A stretch of 64,000 nt of DNA from the NCBI RefSeq assembly GCF_014490665.1, contig NZ_CP061038.1, forward strand, positions 1,302,001 through 1,366,000, written 5' to 3'. Shown here in pieces: positions 16,615 through 26,712 of the stretch. Under the pieces are notes generated by a model, which saw only the letters and a list, made by a program, of their open reading frames with translations, had not been told where the DNA came from and searched no databases. Position 1 is the stretch's first letter. Each line of letters begins with the position of its first letter. A program made the position numbers and the translations under genes. This DNA comes from Sphingomonas alpina (lineage in GTDB: Bacteria; Pseudomonadota; Alphaproteobacteria; Sphingomonadales; Sphingomonadaceae).

Positions 16615-18761
16615 TTGAACTTTCTGGCATTTTCCAGCACTTGGCTCGTTCTACCGGTTGCGTTTGCGGCGCAGCAGCAGACACCGTCGGCCGCGTCCGC
16701 CAGCCAATCCAGGACGCCGCCGGTCGTTGTCGAGCCGGCAGAACCCCAGGCGGACGCTCCGATCGTCAGCGATCCCGATTTCGACAAGGCGCTGCCGCAA
16801 CTCAGCGACGATATCAATGCGCCGCTTGAGGCGATGCCAGCCGCGCCGGCCGTTCAGCCGACGCCAGTTCAGACGCCATCGACCCAGACGTCATCGACAA
16901 TGCCGCTGGCCGATGCGGATACGCTCGCGCCGCCCCCGGTCGAGGAGACCGAACTGGCGCAGCCGCTACCGGCGCTCGGAACGTTCGATTCGAACCCCCG
17001 GTCGATGTCGCCGATACCAGCGACGACAAGACGGTGGTCATCCGGTACGACACTCAGGTCAATGGCCTCGACGATCTCGACCTGACCGGTCAGTTCAATG
17101 CGTTGTCCGCGCTGAAGGAAGGTGGCGGCAAGGCGGCCAATGCGACGATGGTTTCCGCGCGGGCGAGGGAGGATGAGGCGCTTGCCGTTCGGCTGATGAA
17201 GTCGCGCGGCTATTATGACGGTACGGCGATCTCGACGATCGAGAGCGTGCCGAACAGCGGCAACGTCAAGGCGATCATCGGCGCGACGCCGGGCAAGCTC
17301 TACAAGCTTGGATCGATCGCGATCGAGGCCGGGCCGGTTACGCCGCCCGACCTGCTGGCGCGCGAGCTGCCGCTGCGCGTCGGTGATCCGATCGAGGCCG
17401 ATCGGGTGCAGGGCGCGGAGGCAAATCTGAGCCTCAAGCTGCCGCAGCAAGGCTATCCTTTCGTGACGCTGGGACAGCGTGACATCTTGCTCGACGATGC
17501 GAACTGGACCGGTGCCTATACGCTGCCGGTCGACACCGGGCCGCGATCCTCGTTCGGCAGCTATTCGACCGAGGGCAAGATGGCGTTCGATGCCGCGCAT
17601 GTCGGCGTGCTGGCGCGTTTCAAGCCCGGCGAGCTGTACGATAATCGCAAGGTAGACGATCTGCGCGACGCGCTGGTGGCGACCGGCCTGTTCTCGACCG
17701 TGTCGGTGGAGCCGGTACGCACGGGCAAGCCCGGGCCCGACGGTACCGAAGCGGTCGATCTGCTCGTCCGGCAGCAAGCGGGACCGCCGCGCTCGATCGG
17801 CGCGACCGCGGGCTATTCGACTGGACAGGGCTTCCGCCTCGAAGGATCCTTCACGCACAGGAACATGTGGAAACCCGAAGGCGCACTGATCCTGTCGGCG
17901 GTCGCCGGCACGCAGGAGCAGGGGCTGGGCGCGACCTTCCGTCGTTCGAATGCCGGAAAACGCGACCGCACGGTGTCGCTGACCGCGTCGGCCAATCACA
18001 GCAATTATGACGCGTTCAACGCTTTCACCGGCACATTGGCCGGTCGGATCAGTTACGATTCGACACCGATCTGGCAGAAGAAATTCACCTATGCCTATGG
18101 GTTCGAACTGATCGGCACCAATGAGAGCGTCTATGATTTTTCACGCCTCGAAAAGCGCCGCGCGACCTATGGTATTCTCGCGCTCCCGGCACAGGCGCAA
18201 TTCGATACGTCGGACGATCTGCTCAACCCCACCAAGGGCTATCGCCTGAAGCTGAGCCTCAGCCCCGAAACATCGGTGCGTGGCGGCGTGCGGCCCTATG
18301 CCCGGGTGCTGATCGAGGGCAGCATCTATCAGCATGTCAGCGACAGCATCGTGCTGGCCGGGCGGTTGCGCGCGGGATCGATCCCCGGCGTCGACCGCGA
18401 CGATCTCGCACCGTCGCGGCGTTATTATGGCGGCGGTGGCGGGTCGGTGCGCGGTTATGGCTATCAGCGGCTCGGGCCGTTCGATCCCAATGGTGACCCG
18501 GTCGGCGGGCGCAGTCTCAACGAATTCTCGCTCGAGGCGCGCTATCGCTTCGGCAATTTCGGCATCGTGCCATTCATCGATGGCGGCAACGCCTATGAAA
18601 GCGTGCTGCCCAAGGGGTCGGACCTGCGCTATGGTGCCGGCATCGGCGGGCGGTTCTACACCAATTTCGGGCCGCTCCGTGTCGATGTCGCGACGCCGCT
18701 CAACCCGCGGCCGGGTGACGGCAAGGTGGCGCTGTACATCTCGATCGGCCAGGCATTCTGA
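16615..18761 (+). pseudogene. tamA: TamA-like outer-membrane assembly factor, split by a one-base frameshift
   Basis: BamA/Omp85-family protein that, with TamB, inserts proteins or moves lipids at the outer membrane. The 5' part starts at TTG 16615 (AAGGGGA upstream), with a signal peptide followed by a Pro/Ala-rich linker. The 3' part, from about 17000, carries POTRA domains and a C-terminal beta-barrel with the RYYGGGGGSVRGYGYQ motif and a terminal aromatic residue (GQAF). The frames join if the C5 run at 16995-16999 is read as C6 (...FDSNPPVDVADTSDD...). The intact barrel and adjacent tamB suggest a sequence error rather than decay. The stop overlaps tamB (TGATG). Confidence 0.75.
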
Positions 18762-21700
18762 TGGCCGACGATACCGCTCCCGCTGAAACCGCTGCCGTGA
18801 CGCGCCGCGCTTTATGGCTGTCGATCGTCAAATGGGTGGTGATCGGCCTGCTCGGGCTGATCGCGTTGCTGGCGCTGCTGGTGTTCGGGCTCAACACCAG
18901 CCCGGGCCGGCGGCTCGTCACCAATTTCCTCGGCGGTTATACGACGGCTTCGGGTCTCAATATCAAGGTCGGGCGGATCGACGGATCGATCTATGGCGCG
19001 ATGATCCTGACCGATGTGCGGGTCAGCGATCCCAAGGGCGTGTTCCTGACCAGCCCGCGCATCGATGTCGACTGGCGACCCTTCGCCTTTGTCAGCAATC
19101 ATGTCGATGTGCGATCGGCGACGACCAGGCTCGTCACGGTGCAGCGTAGCCCCGAACTCAAGCCCGGCGATCCCAATGCGCCGCTGTTGCCGGATCTCGA
19201 TATCGATATCGGTCGGCTGAAGATCGACCGGCTGGTGCTGGCCAAGGCAGTGAGCGGTGCGGCGCATATCGTCAGCATCGATGGTGTGGCGCACATCGCC
19301 GACGCGCGGGCGCAGGTGACGGCCAGTGCGACGGCGTTGACCGGGCAGGGGATTGCCGGTGGCGACCGGCTTGCGTTGAAGCTCGATGCGGTGCCGGCGC
19401 AGAACAAGCTCGATCTCGATGCGAAGGTCCAGGCGCCGGCCGGCGGCCTTATTGCCAGCATGGCGGGCCTGACCGCGCCACTCGACTTCACGCTCAGCGG
19501 TGCTGGCAGCTGGAAGGCATGGACGGGCAAGGCGATCGGGACTTTGGGTGGGCAGCCGCTCGCCAATCTCACGCTCGCGGGAAATGACGGGACCTTCAAG
19601 ATTCGCGGCACGGCGCAGCCCGCGCTCTATGTCGCTGGCTCTCCGGCGCAAGCCGCGGCGCAGCCGGGCACCAAGGCGAAACCGGTGCCGACGCCCGACA
19701 ACCCAATTGCGCGCCTGACCGCGCCATTGGTCACGGTCGCGATCGATGCCGCGCTGAACCAGCGGCGCGTCGATACCAAGCTGGCGCTGTCTTCGAATGC
19801 GATCGCAGTACACGGTGGCGGACTGATCGACCTGGCGCAGAGCCGGTTCGGCCAGTTCAGGCTCGATGCGCGGCTGCTGACGCCGGGCGCGATCCTGCCC
19901 AATCTCAACGGGCGCGATGTCGCGGCGGACGTGACGCTCGACGGCGCCTTCGCTACGCCGACGGTCGCCTATGCGATCCGCGCCGCCTCGATCGGTTTTG
20001 GCGACATGCGGGTGGAGGATCTCACCGCCAATGGTCTCGCCAAGGTCGATGCCGAGCATATTCTCGTGCCGGTCAATGCGCGGGCGCGGCGTATTACCGG
20101 GCTCAATGCCGCTGCGGGCGGCCTGCTCGACAATGTTGCGATCAACGGTGACCTGGCGATTTCGGGCGCGAGCATCCTGTCGGACAATCTGCGCATCCGG
20201 TCGCGCAAGATCGACGCCACAGCGATCATCGCCGCGAACCTGTCGACCGGGCGTTATACCGGGGCGATCAACGGGCGGGTGAACGATTATCGCCTCGAGA
20301 GCATCGGCATCATCAACCTGACCACCAATGCGAAGCTGGTCGCGGCGCCAGGCGGCGGGTTCGGCATCACCGGGCGGATCGTCGCGCGGACGTCGCAGAT
20401 CTTCAACGAGGGCGCGCGCAGCTTCCTTGGCGGCAATGCGGTGGTGCGGACCGATATCGGCTATGATCCGAACGGCATCATCACCTTCCGCAATTTGCGG
20501 CTCAACGCGCCGCAATTCCGCATCACCGGCGGATCTGGCCGATATGATCCGGCGGGCGGCATCCTGGTCAATGCCGATGGCTATTCGACCCAATATGGCC
20601 CGCTGTTCGCGCGCGTGTCCGGCACGACCACCAAGCCAATCGTGCTGTTGCGTGCGCCACGCCCGGGTGTCGGCATCGGCCTCGCCAATCTCGAAGCGCG
20701 AATCCGCGGCGACGGGACGAACTATGCCGTCATCGCCACCGGCGGCACGGACTATGGGCCATTCTCCGCCGATGTGGTCGTGCGCCCGGGTACGGTACTT
20801 GCGATCGATATCCGCACCGCGCGCTTTGCCGGCATGGATATCACGGGCAAGCTGCAGCAGACGGCGGCCGGGCCGTTCGCCGGGCGCGTGCAGTTCGCCG
20901 GTTCCGGCATCACCGGCGCGGCGAACCTCGGCGCGACGGGCAAATATCAGCGCGCCGACATTGCGGCGCGCGCTTATGCCGCGACGATTCCGGGTACCAC
21001 CGACTTCACCATCGGCCGCGCGATCGTTGCCGCCAACGTCGTGTTGTACGACCAGCCGCAAGTGGTGGCCGATGTACAGCTCGCCGACCTGCGCTACGGC
21101 CCGACCGTCCTGTCCTCGGCGCGCGCGAAGATCGATTATCGGGGTGGCAGTGGCACGGCGCGAGCGGTCGCGACCGGATCGAACGGTGTGCCCTTCACCA
21201 TTGCGGTCAATTCGCGGCTCAGCCCCACGCTATGGCTGGTCGCGGCACAGGGGCGGGCCAACGGTATCGGCTTCAAGACCGGCACGCCGGCGCGGATCCA
21301 GATCGACAAGGGCGCCTACCGCCTGCTGCCGACGCGGCTCGATTTCGACAAAGGCTCGGCGCGGATCGCCGGAACCTATGGCAAGGGGCTGGCAATCCAG
21401 TCACGGCTCGACGCGCTCGACCTGTCGGTGATCAACGCGCTGATCCCCAATCTCGGCATTGGCGGGTCAGCGACCGGCAGCCTCGACTTCACTCAGCCGA
21501 CTCCTTCATCCTTCCCGCAAGCCGATCTCCGCGCGACGATCAAGGGCTTTACCCGCTCCAGCCTCGCGGCAGTATCGGAGCCGGTCGATATCGTCCTTGC
21601 GGGCAAGCTGGTGCCCGAAGGCGGCGATTTCCGTGCGCTGATCAAACGCGGCCCGTCGACCGTCGGCCGCATGGTGGCGACACTCAACCCGTTGCCCCCG

Positions 21701-23029
21701 GGGAGCGGCAGCTGGACCACCCGGCTGCTCGACGCGCCGCTTGGTGGGGGCATCCGCTATAACGGGCCGGCCGGCGTGCTCTTTTCGCTTGCTGCGCAAC
21801 CCGAGCAGCAATTGTCCGGCCCGATCGCGGTCGCGGCCGATTTTTCCGGCCGCGCACAGTCGCCGAACCTGACCGGCGTGATCCGCGCCGACAAGCTGAC
21901 CTATGAGAACGAGACTTACGGCACGCGCCTGTCGAACATGAAGCTTGCTGGCCGCTTCACCAACACGCGGCTCGACATCACCCAACTCCAGGCAACTGCC
22001 GGCGACGGTACCGTCTCGGCGCAAGGGTCGATCGGCTTCGCTGCCGATGAAGGCTTCCCGGTCGATATCCGCGCGAAGCTCAACAATGCGCGGCTCGCGC
22101 GCAGCGATGCGCTTGGTGCCACCGCTACCGGCGACATCAGGCTGACCAACAGCAAGGCGAATGGCGGCCTGATCAGCGGTACCCTGATCATCCCCGAGGC
22201 GCGCTACCAAGTCATCGTCCAGGGCCAGGCCGAGGTGCCGGAACTGACCGGCGTGCGGCGCAAGAGCGATCTGGTACGCCGACCCACCGATCGCCCGGCG
22301 GTAGCATCGGCCGGGCTGTTCAAGCTCGACCTGCGCGTGCGCGGCGACAATCGGCTGTTCGTCTCCGGCATGGGGCTGGAATCGGAATGGCGCATGGACC
22401 TGCGCATCGGCGGCACCTCGGCAGCGCCCACCGTCAGCGGGCAGGCCAAGGTCGTGCGCGGTACCTATTCTTTCGCGGGCAAGCGATTCGAGCTCGACAG
22501 CGGCACCATCACTTTTGCCGGCGGTCCCCTCGCGGACCCGCAGATCGCGATCACCGCGAGCACCACGACGAACGGCATTACCGTCGCGATCAACATTTCG
22601 GGCAGCGGTCAGGCACCGCGTATCGCCTTCACCTCGACTCCGTCATTGCCGCAGGACGAGGTGCTCAGCCGGTTGCTGTTCGGCAGTTCGGTCACCAACC
22701 TGTCCGCGACCGAGGCGATCCAGCTCGCCGCAGCGCTCAATTCGCTGCGGGGATCGGGCGGGGGACTCAACCCGCTCGGCAAGCTGCGCTCGGCGACCGG
22801 GATCGACCGGCTGCGCATCCTAGGCGCAGACGAAGCGACCGGGCGGGGTACTGCGCTCGCGGCCGGGCAATATATCTCGGACGATATCTATATCGAGATC
22901 ATCACCGATGCGCGGGGCTTCACCGCGACCCAGTTGCAGGTCGCGCTGACCAAGAGTCTCAGTGTCCTGTCGCAGGCCGGGTCATTCGGCGGGTCGAATG
23001 TCAGCATCAAATATTCGAAGGATTTTTGA
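18761..23029 (+). CDS. tamB: Translocation and assembly module protein TamB
   Basis: A 1422-residue inner-membrane-anchored protein with an N-terminal transmembrane helix (about residues 24-46) and a very long beta-helical periplasmic body. It ends in the conserved TamB/DUF490 C-terminal domain (about residues 1100-1422), which includes SGQAKVVRGTYSFAGKRFEL, PQDEVLSRLLFG and the terminal FGGSNVSIKYSKDF. TamB proteins bridge the periplasm, partner TamA, and are implicated in outer-membrane protein assembly and phospholipid transport. The start overlaps the tamA stop (TGATG), indicating translational coupling. Length is typical. Confidence 0.92.
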   Translation: MADDTAPAETAAVTRRALWLSIVKWVVIGLLGLIALLALLVFGLNTSPGRRLVTNFLGGYTTASGLNIKVGRIDGSIYGAMILTDVRVSDPKGVFLTSPRIDVDWRPFAFVSNHVDVRSATTRLVTVQRSPELKPGDPNAPLLPDLDIDIGRLKIDRLVLAKAVSGAAHIVSIDGVAHIADARAQVTASATALTGQGIAGGDRLALKLDAVPAQNKLDLDAKVQAPAGGLIASMAGLTAPLDFTLSGAGSWKAWTGKAIGTLGGQPLANLTLAGNDGTFKIRGTAQPALYVAGSPAQAAAQPGTKAKPVPTPDNPIARLTAPLVTVAIDAALNQRRVDTKLALSSNAIAVHGGGLIDLAQSRFGQFRLDARLLTPGAILPNLNGRDVAADVTLDGAFATPTVAYAIRAASIGFGDMRVEDLTANGLAKVDAEHILVPVNARARRITGLNAAAGGLLDNVAINGDLAISGASILSDNLRIRSRKIDATAIIAANLSTGRYTGAINGRVNDYRLESIGIINLTTNAKLVAAPGGGFGITGRIVARTSQIFNEGARSFLGGNAVVRTDIGYDPNGIITFRNLRLNAPQFRITGGSGRYDPAGGILVNADGYSTQYGPLFARVSGTTTKPIVLLRAPRPGVGIGLANLEARIRGDGTNYAVIATGGTDYGPFSADVVVRPGTVLAIDIRTARFAGMDITGKLQQTAAGPFAGRVQFAGSGITGAANLGATGKYQRADIAARAYAATIPGTTDFTIGRAIVAANVVLYDQPQVVADVQLADLRYGPTVLSSARAKIDYRGGSGTARAVATGSNGVPFTIAVNSRLSPTLWLVAAQGRANGIGFKTGTPARIQIDKGAYRLLPTRLDFDKGSARIAGTYGKGLAIQSRLDALDLSVINALIPNLGIGGSATGSLDFTQPTPSSFPQADLRATIKGFTRSSLAAVSEPVDIVLAGKLVPEGGDFRALIKRGPSTVGRMVATLNPLPPGSGSWTTRLLDAPLGGGIRYNGPAGVLFSLAAQPEQQLSGPIAVAADFSGRAQSPNLTGVIRADKLTYENETYGTRLSNMKLAGRFTNTRLDITQLQATAGDGTVSAQGSIGFAADEGFPVDIRAKLNNARLARSDALGATATGDIRLTNSKANGGLISGTLIIPEARYQVIVQGQAEVPELTGVRRKSDLVRRPTDRPAVASAGLFKLDLRVRGDNRLFVSGMGLESEWRMDLRIGGTSAAPTVSGQAKVVRGTYSFAGKRFELDSGTITFAGGPLADPQIAITASTTTNGITVAINISGSGQAPRIAFTSTPSLPQDEVLSRLLFGSSVTNLSATEAIQLAAALNSLRGSGGGLNPLGKLRSATGIDRLRILGADEATGRGTALAAGQYISDDIYIEIITDARGFTATQLQVALTKSLSVLSQAGSFGGSNVSIKYSKDF

Positions 23030-23139
23030 GCGCCGTAGGAGAGGCCTTTCCCTTCGACGCAATGATTTGACCCCGTCCGGCAAACTCAGTCCTTTTCTGC
23101 AACCGAAAAATCGAATATCGGGTATTGCGGAGAGACGAT

Positions 23140-24636
23140 ATGACGACTGAACATTTCGACGTGATTGTGGTCGGTGCCGGAATTTCGGGTATTGGCGCCG
23201 GCTATCATCTGCAGACGCTGAGCCCGGATCGCAGCTATGTGATTCTCGAGGGGCGCCCGCAGCTTGGCGGCACCTGGGACCTATTCCGTTATCCCGGCAT
23301 CCGCTCCGATTCCGACATGTATACGCTCGGTTATTCCTTCCGCCCCTGGACCGAGGCGAAGGCGATCGCGGACGGACCGTCGATCCTGAAATATGTCAGC
23401 GACACCGCGCACGAGAACGGCATCGACCGCCACATCCGATACAATCATCAGGTCAAGACCGCCTCCTGGTCGACCGAAGATGCGCGCTGGACGGTCGTCT
23501 CCGACGGGCCGGACGGGCCAGTCCGGATTACCTGCAATTTCCTCTTCATGTGCAGCGGATATTACAATTACGCCAAGGGCCACACACCCGATTTCCCCGG
23601 TGCAGAGAGCTTCGCCGGCGACATCGTCCATCCGCAGCACTGGCCGCAGGATCTGGATTATTCGGGCAAGAACGTCGTGGTGATCGGGAGCGGCGCGACC
23701 GCCGTGACGCTGGTGCCGGAAATGGCCAAGCGTGCCGCGCACGTGACCATGCTGCAGCGCTCGCCGACCTATGTGGTGTCGCGCCCGTCGGAGGACAGCA
23801 TCGCCAACTGGCTGCGTTCCAAGCTGCCGTCGAAAGTCGCGTATGGTATTACGCGCTGGAAGAATGTGCTGTTCGGCATGTTCTTCTTCCGCCTTGCACG
23901 GCGGAAGCCGGAACGGGTCAAGGAGCGGATCATCGGCATGGTGCGCGACCATCTCGGTCCCGACTATGACGTCGGAAAGCATTTCACGCCGCGCTACAAT
24001 CCTTGGGACCAGCGGCTCTGCCTCGTACCCGACGCTGACTTGTTCGATTCGCTGAAGGCCGGGACATCCTCGGTCGTCACCGATCGGATCGAAGCCTTCA
24101 CACCGTCGGGGATCAAGCTGGAGTCCGGCGGCGAGCTTGCCGCCGATGTCATCGTCACCGCCACCGGACTCGAGCTGCAGCTGCTCAGCGATGTCGCGTT
24201 CAGTGTCGACGGCGCCGCGGTCGATCTGTCGAAGACCTATAATTACAAGGGTATGATGTATAGCGACCTGCCCAATCTGGCATCGTCGTTCGGCTATACC
24301 AATGCCTCCTGGACGCTGAAGGCCGACCTGACCTGCGGCTATGTCTGTCGCCTGCTCAACACGATGACCAAACGCGGCCTGCGCCAGGCGACGCCGCGGA
24401 TCTCGACCGAAGCAATGCAGCCCGAGCCATTTCTCGATTTCAGCTCCGGCTATGTCACCCGCGCGATGGAGAAATTCCCCAAGCAAGGGGATCGCAAGCC
24501 TTGGAAGCTCTACCAGAATTATGCGCTCGACATTCTGACGCTGAAATATGGCTCGGTCGACGCGGAGATGGAGTTTTCCAACCCCGTACCGGATCGGAAA
24601 ACCGTTGCAGACAAGCGCGAGGCCGTGCCGGCCTGA
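23140..24636 (+). CDS. Flavin-containing monooxygenase (Baeyer-Villiger type)
   Basis: A 498-residue NAD(P)H/FAD monooxygenase. Seen: the FAD-binding GAGISGIG motif at residues 12-19, the class-defining FxGxxxHxxxWP motif as SFAGDIVHPQHWP, and the second Rossmann motif VVIGSGATAVTL for NADPH. Such enzymes insert oxygen into ketones or oxidise N/S-containing compounds; this subgroup is common in actinobacteria and sphingomonads and the substrate is unknown. ATG at 23140 is chosen over 23125 because GGAGAG precedes it. It stands alone; repeat copy 2 follows in the 493-base gap downstream. Confidence 0.88.
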   Translation: MTTEHFDVIVVGAGISGIGAGYHLQTLSPDRSYVILEGRPQLGGTWDLFRYPGIRSDSDMYTLGYSFRPWTEAKAIADGPSILKYVSDTAHENGIDRHIRYNHQVKTASWSTEDARWTVVSDGPDGPVRITCNFLFMCSGYYNYAKGHTPDFPGAESFAGDIVHPQHWPQDLDYSGKNVVVIGSGATAVTLVPEMAKRAAHVTMLQRSPTYVVSRPSEDSIANWLRSKLPSKVAYGITRWKNVLFGMFFFRLARRKPERVKERIIGMVRDHLGPDYDVGKHFTPRYNPWDQRLCLVPDADLFDSLKAGTSSVVTDRIEAFTPSGIKLESGGELAADVIVTATGLELQLLSDVAFSVDGAAVDLSKTYNYKGMMYSDLPNLASSFGYTNASWTLKADLTCGYVCRLLNTMTKRGLRQATPRISTEAMQPEPFLDFSSGYVTRAMEKFPKQGDRKPWKLYQNYALDILTLKYGSVDAEMEFSNPVPDRKTVADKREAVPA

Positions 24637-24697
24637 CCCATCTACTGCCCGGGAGGGCTATCGGACGGGAGGGTGGCGGCTCTGGGTTGCACCACTG

Positions 24698-24909
24698 CGC
24701 GGGCGGCGCTGTGGCAATCCTGGTTCGACATTGGGAAAGAGCGTGCCGGCATCAGTCCGGCAAGAGATGGTTTGCCCGATCTCGTGCCATGGTTGAATCG
24801 TGCCATCGGCGGAATGACGGGGAGATATGTTACACCGGTCGTGTAACATATCTCCTTGCGCAGCCGTGCCGTCGAAGCGCTATATAATTGATTTATATGA
24901 GATATTTAG
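24698..24909 (+). repeat. Structured intergenic repeat, copy 2 of 3
   Basis: Lies in the 493-base gap between the monooxygenase and argE. It aligns with the copies at about 5895 and 61984. Blocks in order: GGCAATC (24713-24719), GAAAGAGCG with a small stem TGCCGG/CCGGCA (24743-24761), CCCGATC...GGTTGAATCG, the long hairpin with 15-nt perfect arms 24821-24835 and 24841-24855 around loop CGGTC, and TTATAT.AGATATTTA at the end. The small stem differs from copy 1 by a paired change (C-G to T-A). The rest of the gap (24910-25129) holds a half palindrome near 25018-25044 and otherwise nothing I can identify. Confidence 0.72.
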
Positions 24910-25017
24910 GATTCGCCGGACCGGGTCGTGTGTTGGATGCTCGAAGCGTTTTTGAGGTGATCCATCTTATCCCCGCACTTTAACAAGCCAGGAAACATTG
25001 CCTGGATTCTGGGCCTG

Positions 25018-25044
25018 GTTCTCGACGTCGCTCGAAAACGAACG
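25018..25044. repeat. Solo half of a dispersed palindrome
   Basis: GGTTCTCGACGTCGCTCG followed by AAAACGAACGG closely matches the right arm of the perfect inverted repeat at 46748-46775 (a few substitutions). Only one arm is present here, so this looks like a degraded or partial copy. Confidence 0.5.
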
Positions 25045-25129
25045 GAGTGGGAGTGTGAAGAGGGCAAACCGGGGATGCCCATGGGTTTGGCCCTAGGCGG
25101 CTGGCAGGAGTGCCGCTAAGGCTGGCGCG

Positions 25130-26300
25130 ATGACGCCAGCCGAGATCAATATCGCTGCCACCGAGCATCTCGCCCGGCTGGTTGCGTTCGATACGACATC
25201 GCGCGATCTCGAACCTGGCACTGATCGAATATGTCGAAGCGCTGCTGGGAGGGCTGGGCGTTGTTTCGCGCCGCGTCGCCAATGCCGAGGGTACCAAGGC
25301 CAATCTCTATGCCACGCTTGGCCCATCCGCTCCGGGCGGAATCGTCTTGTCAGGACATACCGATGTCGTGCCGGTCGATGGCCAGCCCTGGAGCAGCGAT
25401 CCTTTCACGCTGACCCGGCGCGGCGACCGGCTGCACGGGCGCGGTACCTGCGACATGAAGGGTTTTCTGGCGCTCGCACTGGCGACTGCGCCGGATTTCG
25501 CGCGTGGAAGCAATGCGCGACCCGTGCATTTCGCCTTTTCCTATGACGAGGAGGTCGGGTGCCTCGGTGCGCCATCAATGATCCGCGAGTTGGTGACCGA
25601 ATTGCCACCGCCGGCTGCGGTGGTGGTCGGTGAGCCGACGAATATGGAAGTGGTGAGTGGCCATAAGGGAATTGCGACATGGCGCGTTACCGTGACGGGA
25701 CATGAGGCGCATTCCAGCCTAACGCATCTCGGTGTCTCGGCGAACATGGTTGCGGTGGGCCTGATGAATCAACTCGCCGCAATTGCCGAGACACTGGAGC
25801 ATGATGCCGATCCAGCGTCACTCTATTGCCCCGGCCATGCGACACTGACGATCGGCCAGATCCATGGCGGCACAGCAGTCAATATCCTGGCGCGGGAGTG
25901 TAGTTTTGTCTTTGATCTGCGCGCACCGCCCGGTCAGGAGCCGGACGCGATCATCGCGCCCTTCATTACCGAATGCGCTCGACAGGATGCGATCCTGCGG
26001 GCCCGCTTCGAAGGGGCGGGGGTGGAGGTCGTGCGGCGATCGGCCACGCCCTCTTTTGCGCCGGAACCAGGCGGTGCCGCGGAGTTGCTGACTCGCCGCC
26101 TCGCGGGCGATAATGGACCGGCGCGCGTGGTTTCCTACGCGGCCGAGGCAGGGCAGTTTCAGCAGGCGGGATTCTCGGTCGTGATCTGCGGGCCCGGCTC
26201 GATCGAACAGGCACATCAGCCTGACGAATATCTCGAAATCGCTCAACTGGAGCGCGGCGCGGCGTTCATGGCGCGGCTGTACGAGGCGGTTCGACGCTAA
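25130..26300 (+). pseudogene. argE: Acetylornithine deacetylase (M20 family), split by a one-base frameshift
   Basis: An M20 metallopeptidase-fold enzyme that removes acetate from N-acetylornithine in arginine synthesis. The 5' frame gives MTPAEINIAATEHLARLVAFDTTSRD. The 3' frame (from about 25206) continues SNLALIEYVEALLGGLG and carries the metal and catalytic motifs GHTDVVPVDGQPW, GTCDMKGF, SYDEEVGCLG and EPTNMEVVSGHKG. The frames join if one base at 25206-25210 is removed (CGC GAT TCG AAC). The protein would have about 389 residues, normal for ArgE. The conserved remainder argues for an indel error or very recent mutation. Confidence 0.8.
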
Positions 26301-26530
26301 AAACAGCGCCTGCCAAATAATACGCTCAACTAAATTTGTGCCGGAATGGCGCTCGATATGCGCAAAATACGCAAATCCCGAATCAGAGCTCAATCGGGGG
26401 CGCCGACTTTTCGGACAAGTCGTGGCGGCGCGGAAATTCGACGCGCCTGAAGCAAGAAATATCGATCCGACCCTTGGCTAACCCGCTCTGAAGCGGCCAA
26501 TTTTACCAGGTATCGGACCGACCGACTGGC

Positions 26531-26584
26531 TTACCAGGGGCGAATCAGCTCGCCATACACCAGCGCAAGAATGAACTTGAGCAT
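26531..26584 (-). CDS. Possible 17-residue membrane micropeptide
   Basis: An ATG at 26584 on the minus strand is preceded by AAGGGAGAAAGCGT, an excellent ribosome-binding site with good spacing. It opens a short frame MLKFILALVYGELIRPW ending in TAA. The peptide is hydrophobic with a Lys near the start and Arg-Pro-Trp at the end, as in some small membrane peptides. It sits in the 412-base gap between argE and the EAL gene; I see no other gene there, only a weak stem near 26375-26398. The evidence is the Shine-Dalgarno and the composition only. Confidence 0.4.
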   Translation of the reverse strand: MLKFILALVYGELIRPW

Positions 26585-26712
26585 ACGCTTTCTCCCTTGT
26601 TGCACTCAGGTGAGTGCTTGTGATTATTAATGGTTTTTTAAGGATAAAGCAATCGGATTTCCGGGCTTTGCGGGGAGTCTGCGCGGCGGTTTAAGAGTTC
26701 CTTTAGCGTCTG

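Noticed and set aside
15957..16817. A 286-residue version of the exported protein at 15957
   Set aside because: The extra N-terminal part lacks a signal peptide or ribosome-binding site, and a normal signal peptide begins at ATG 16415.
18812..21061. A 749-codon minus-strand open frame across tamB
   Set aside because: Antisense shadow of an intact, coupled gene; composition is Arg-rich and lacks domains.
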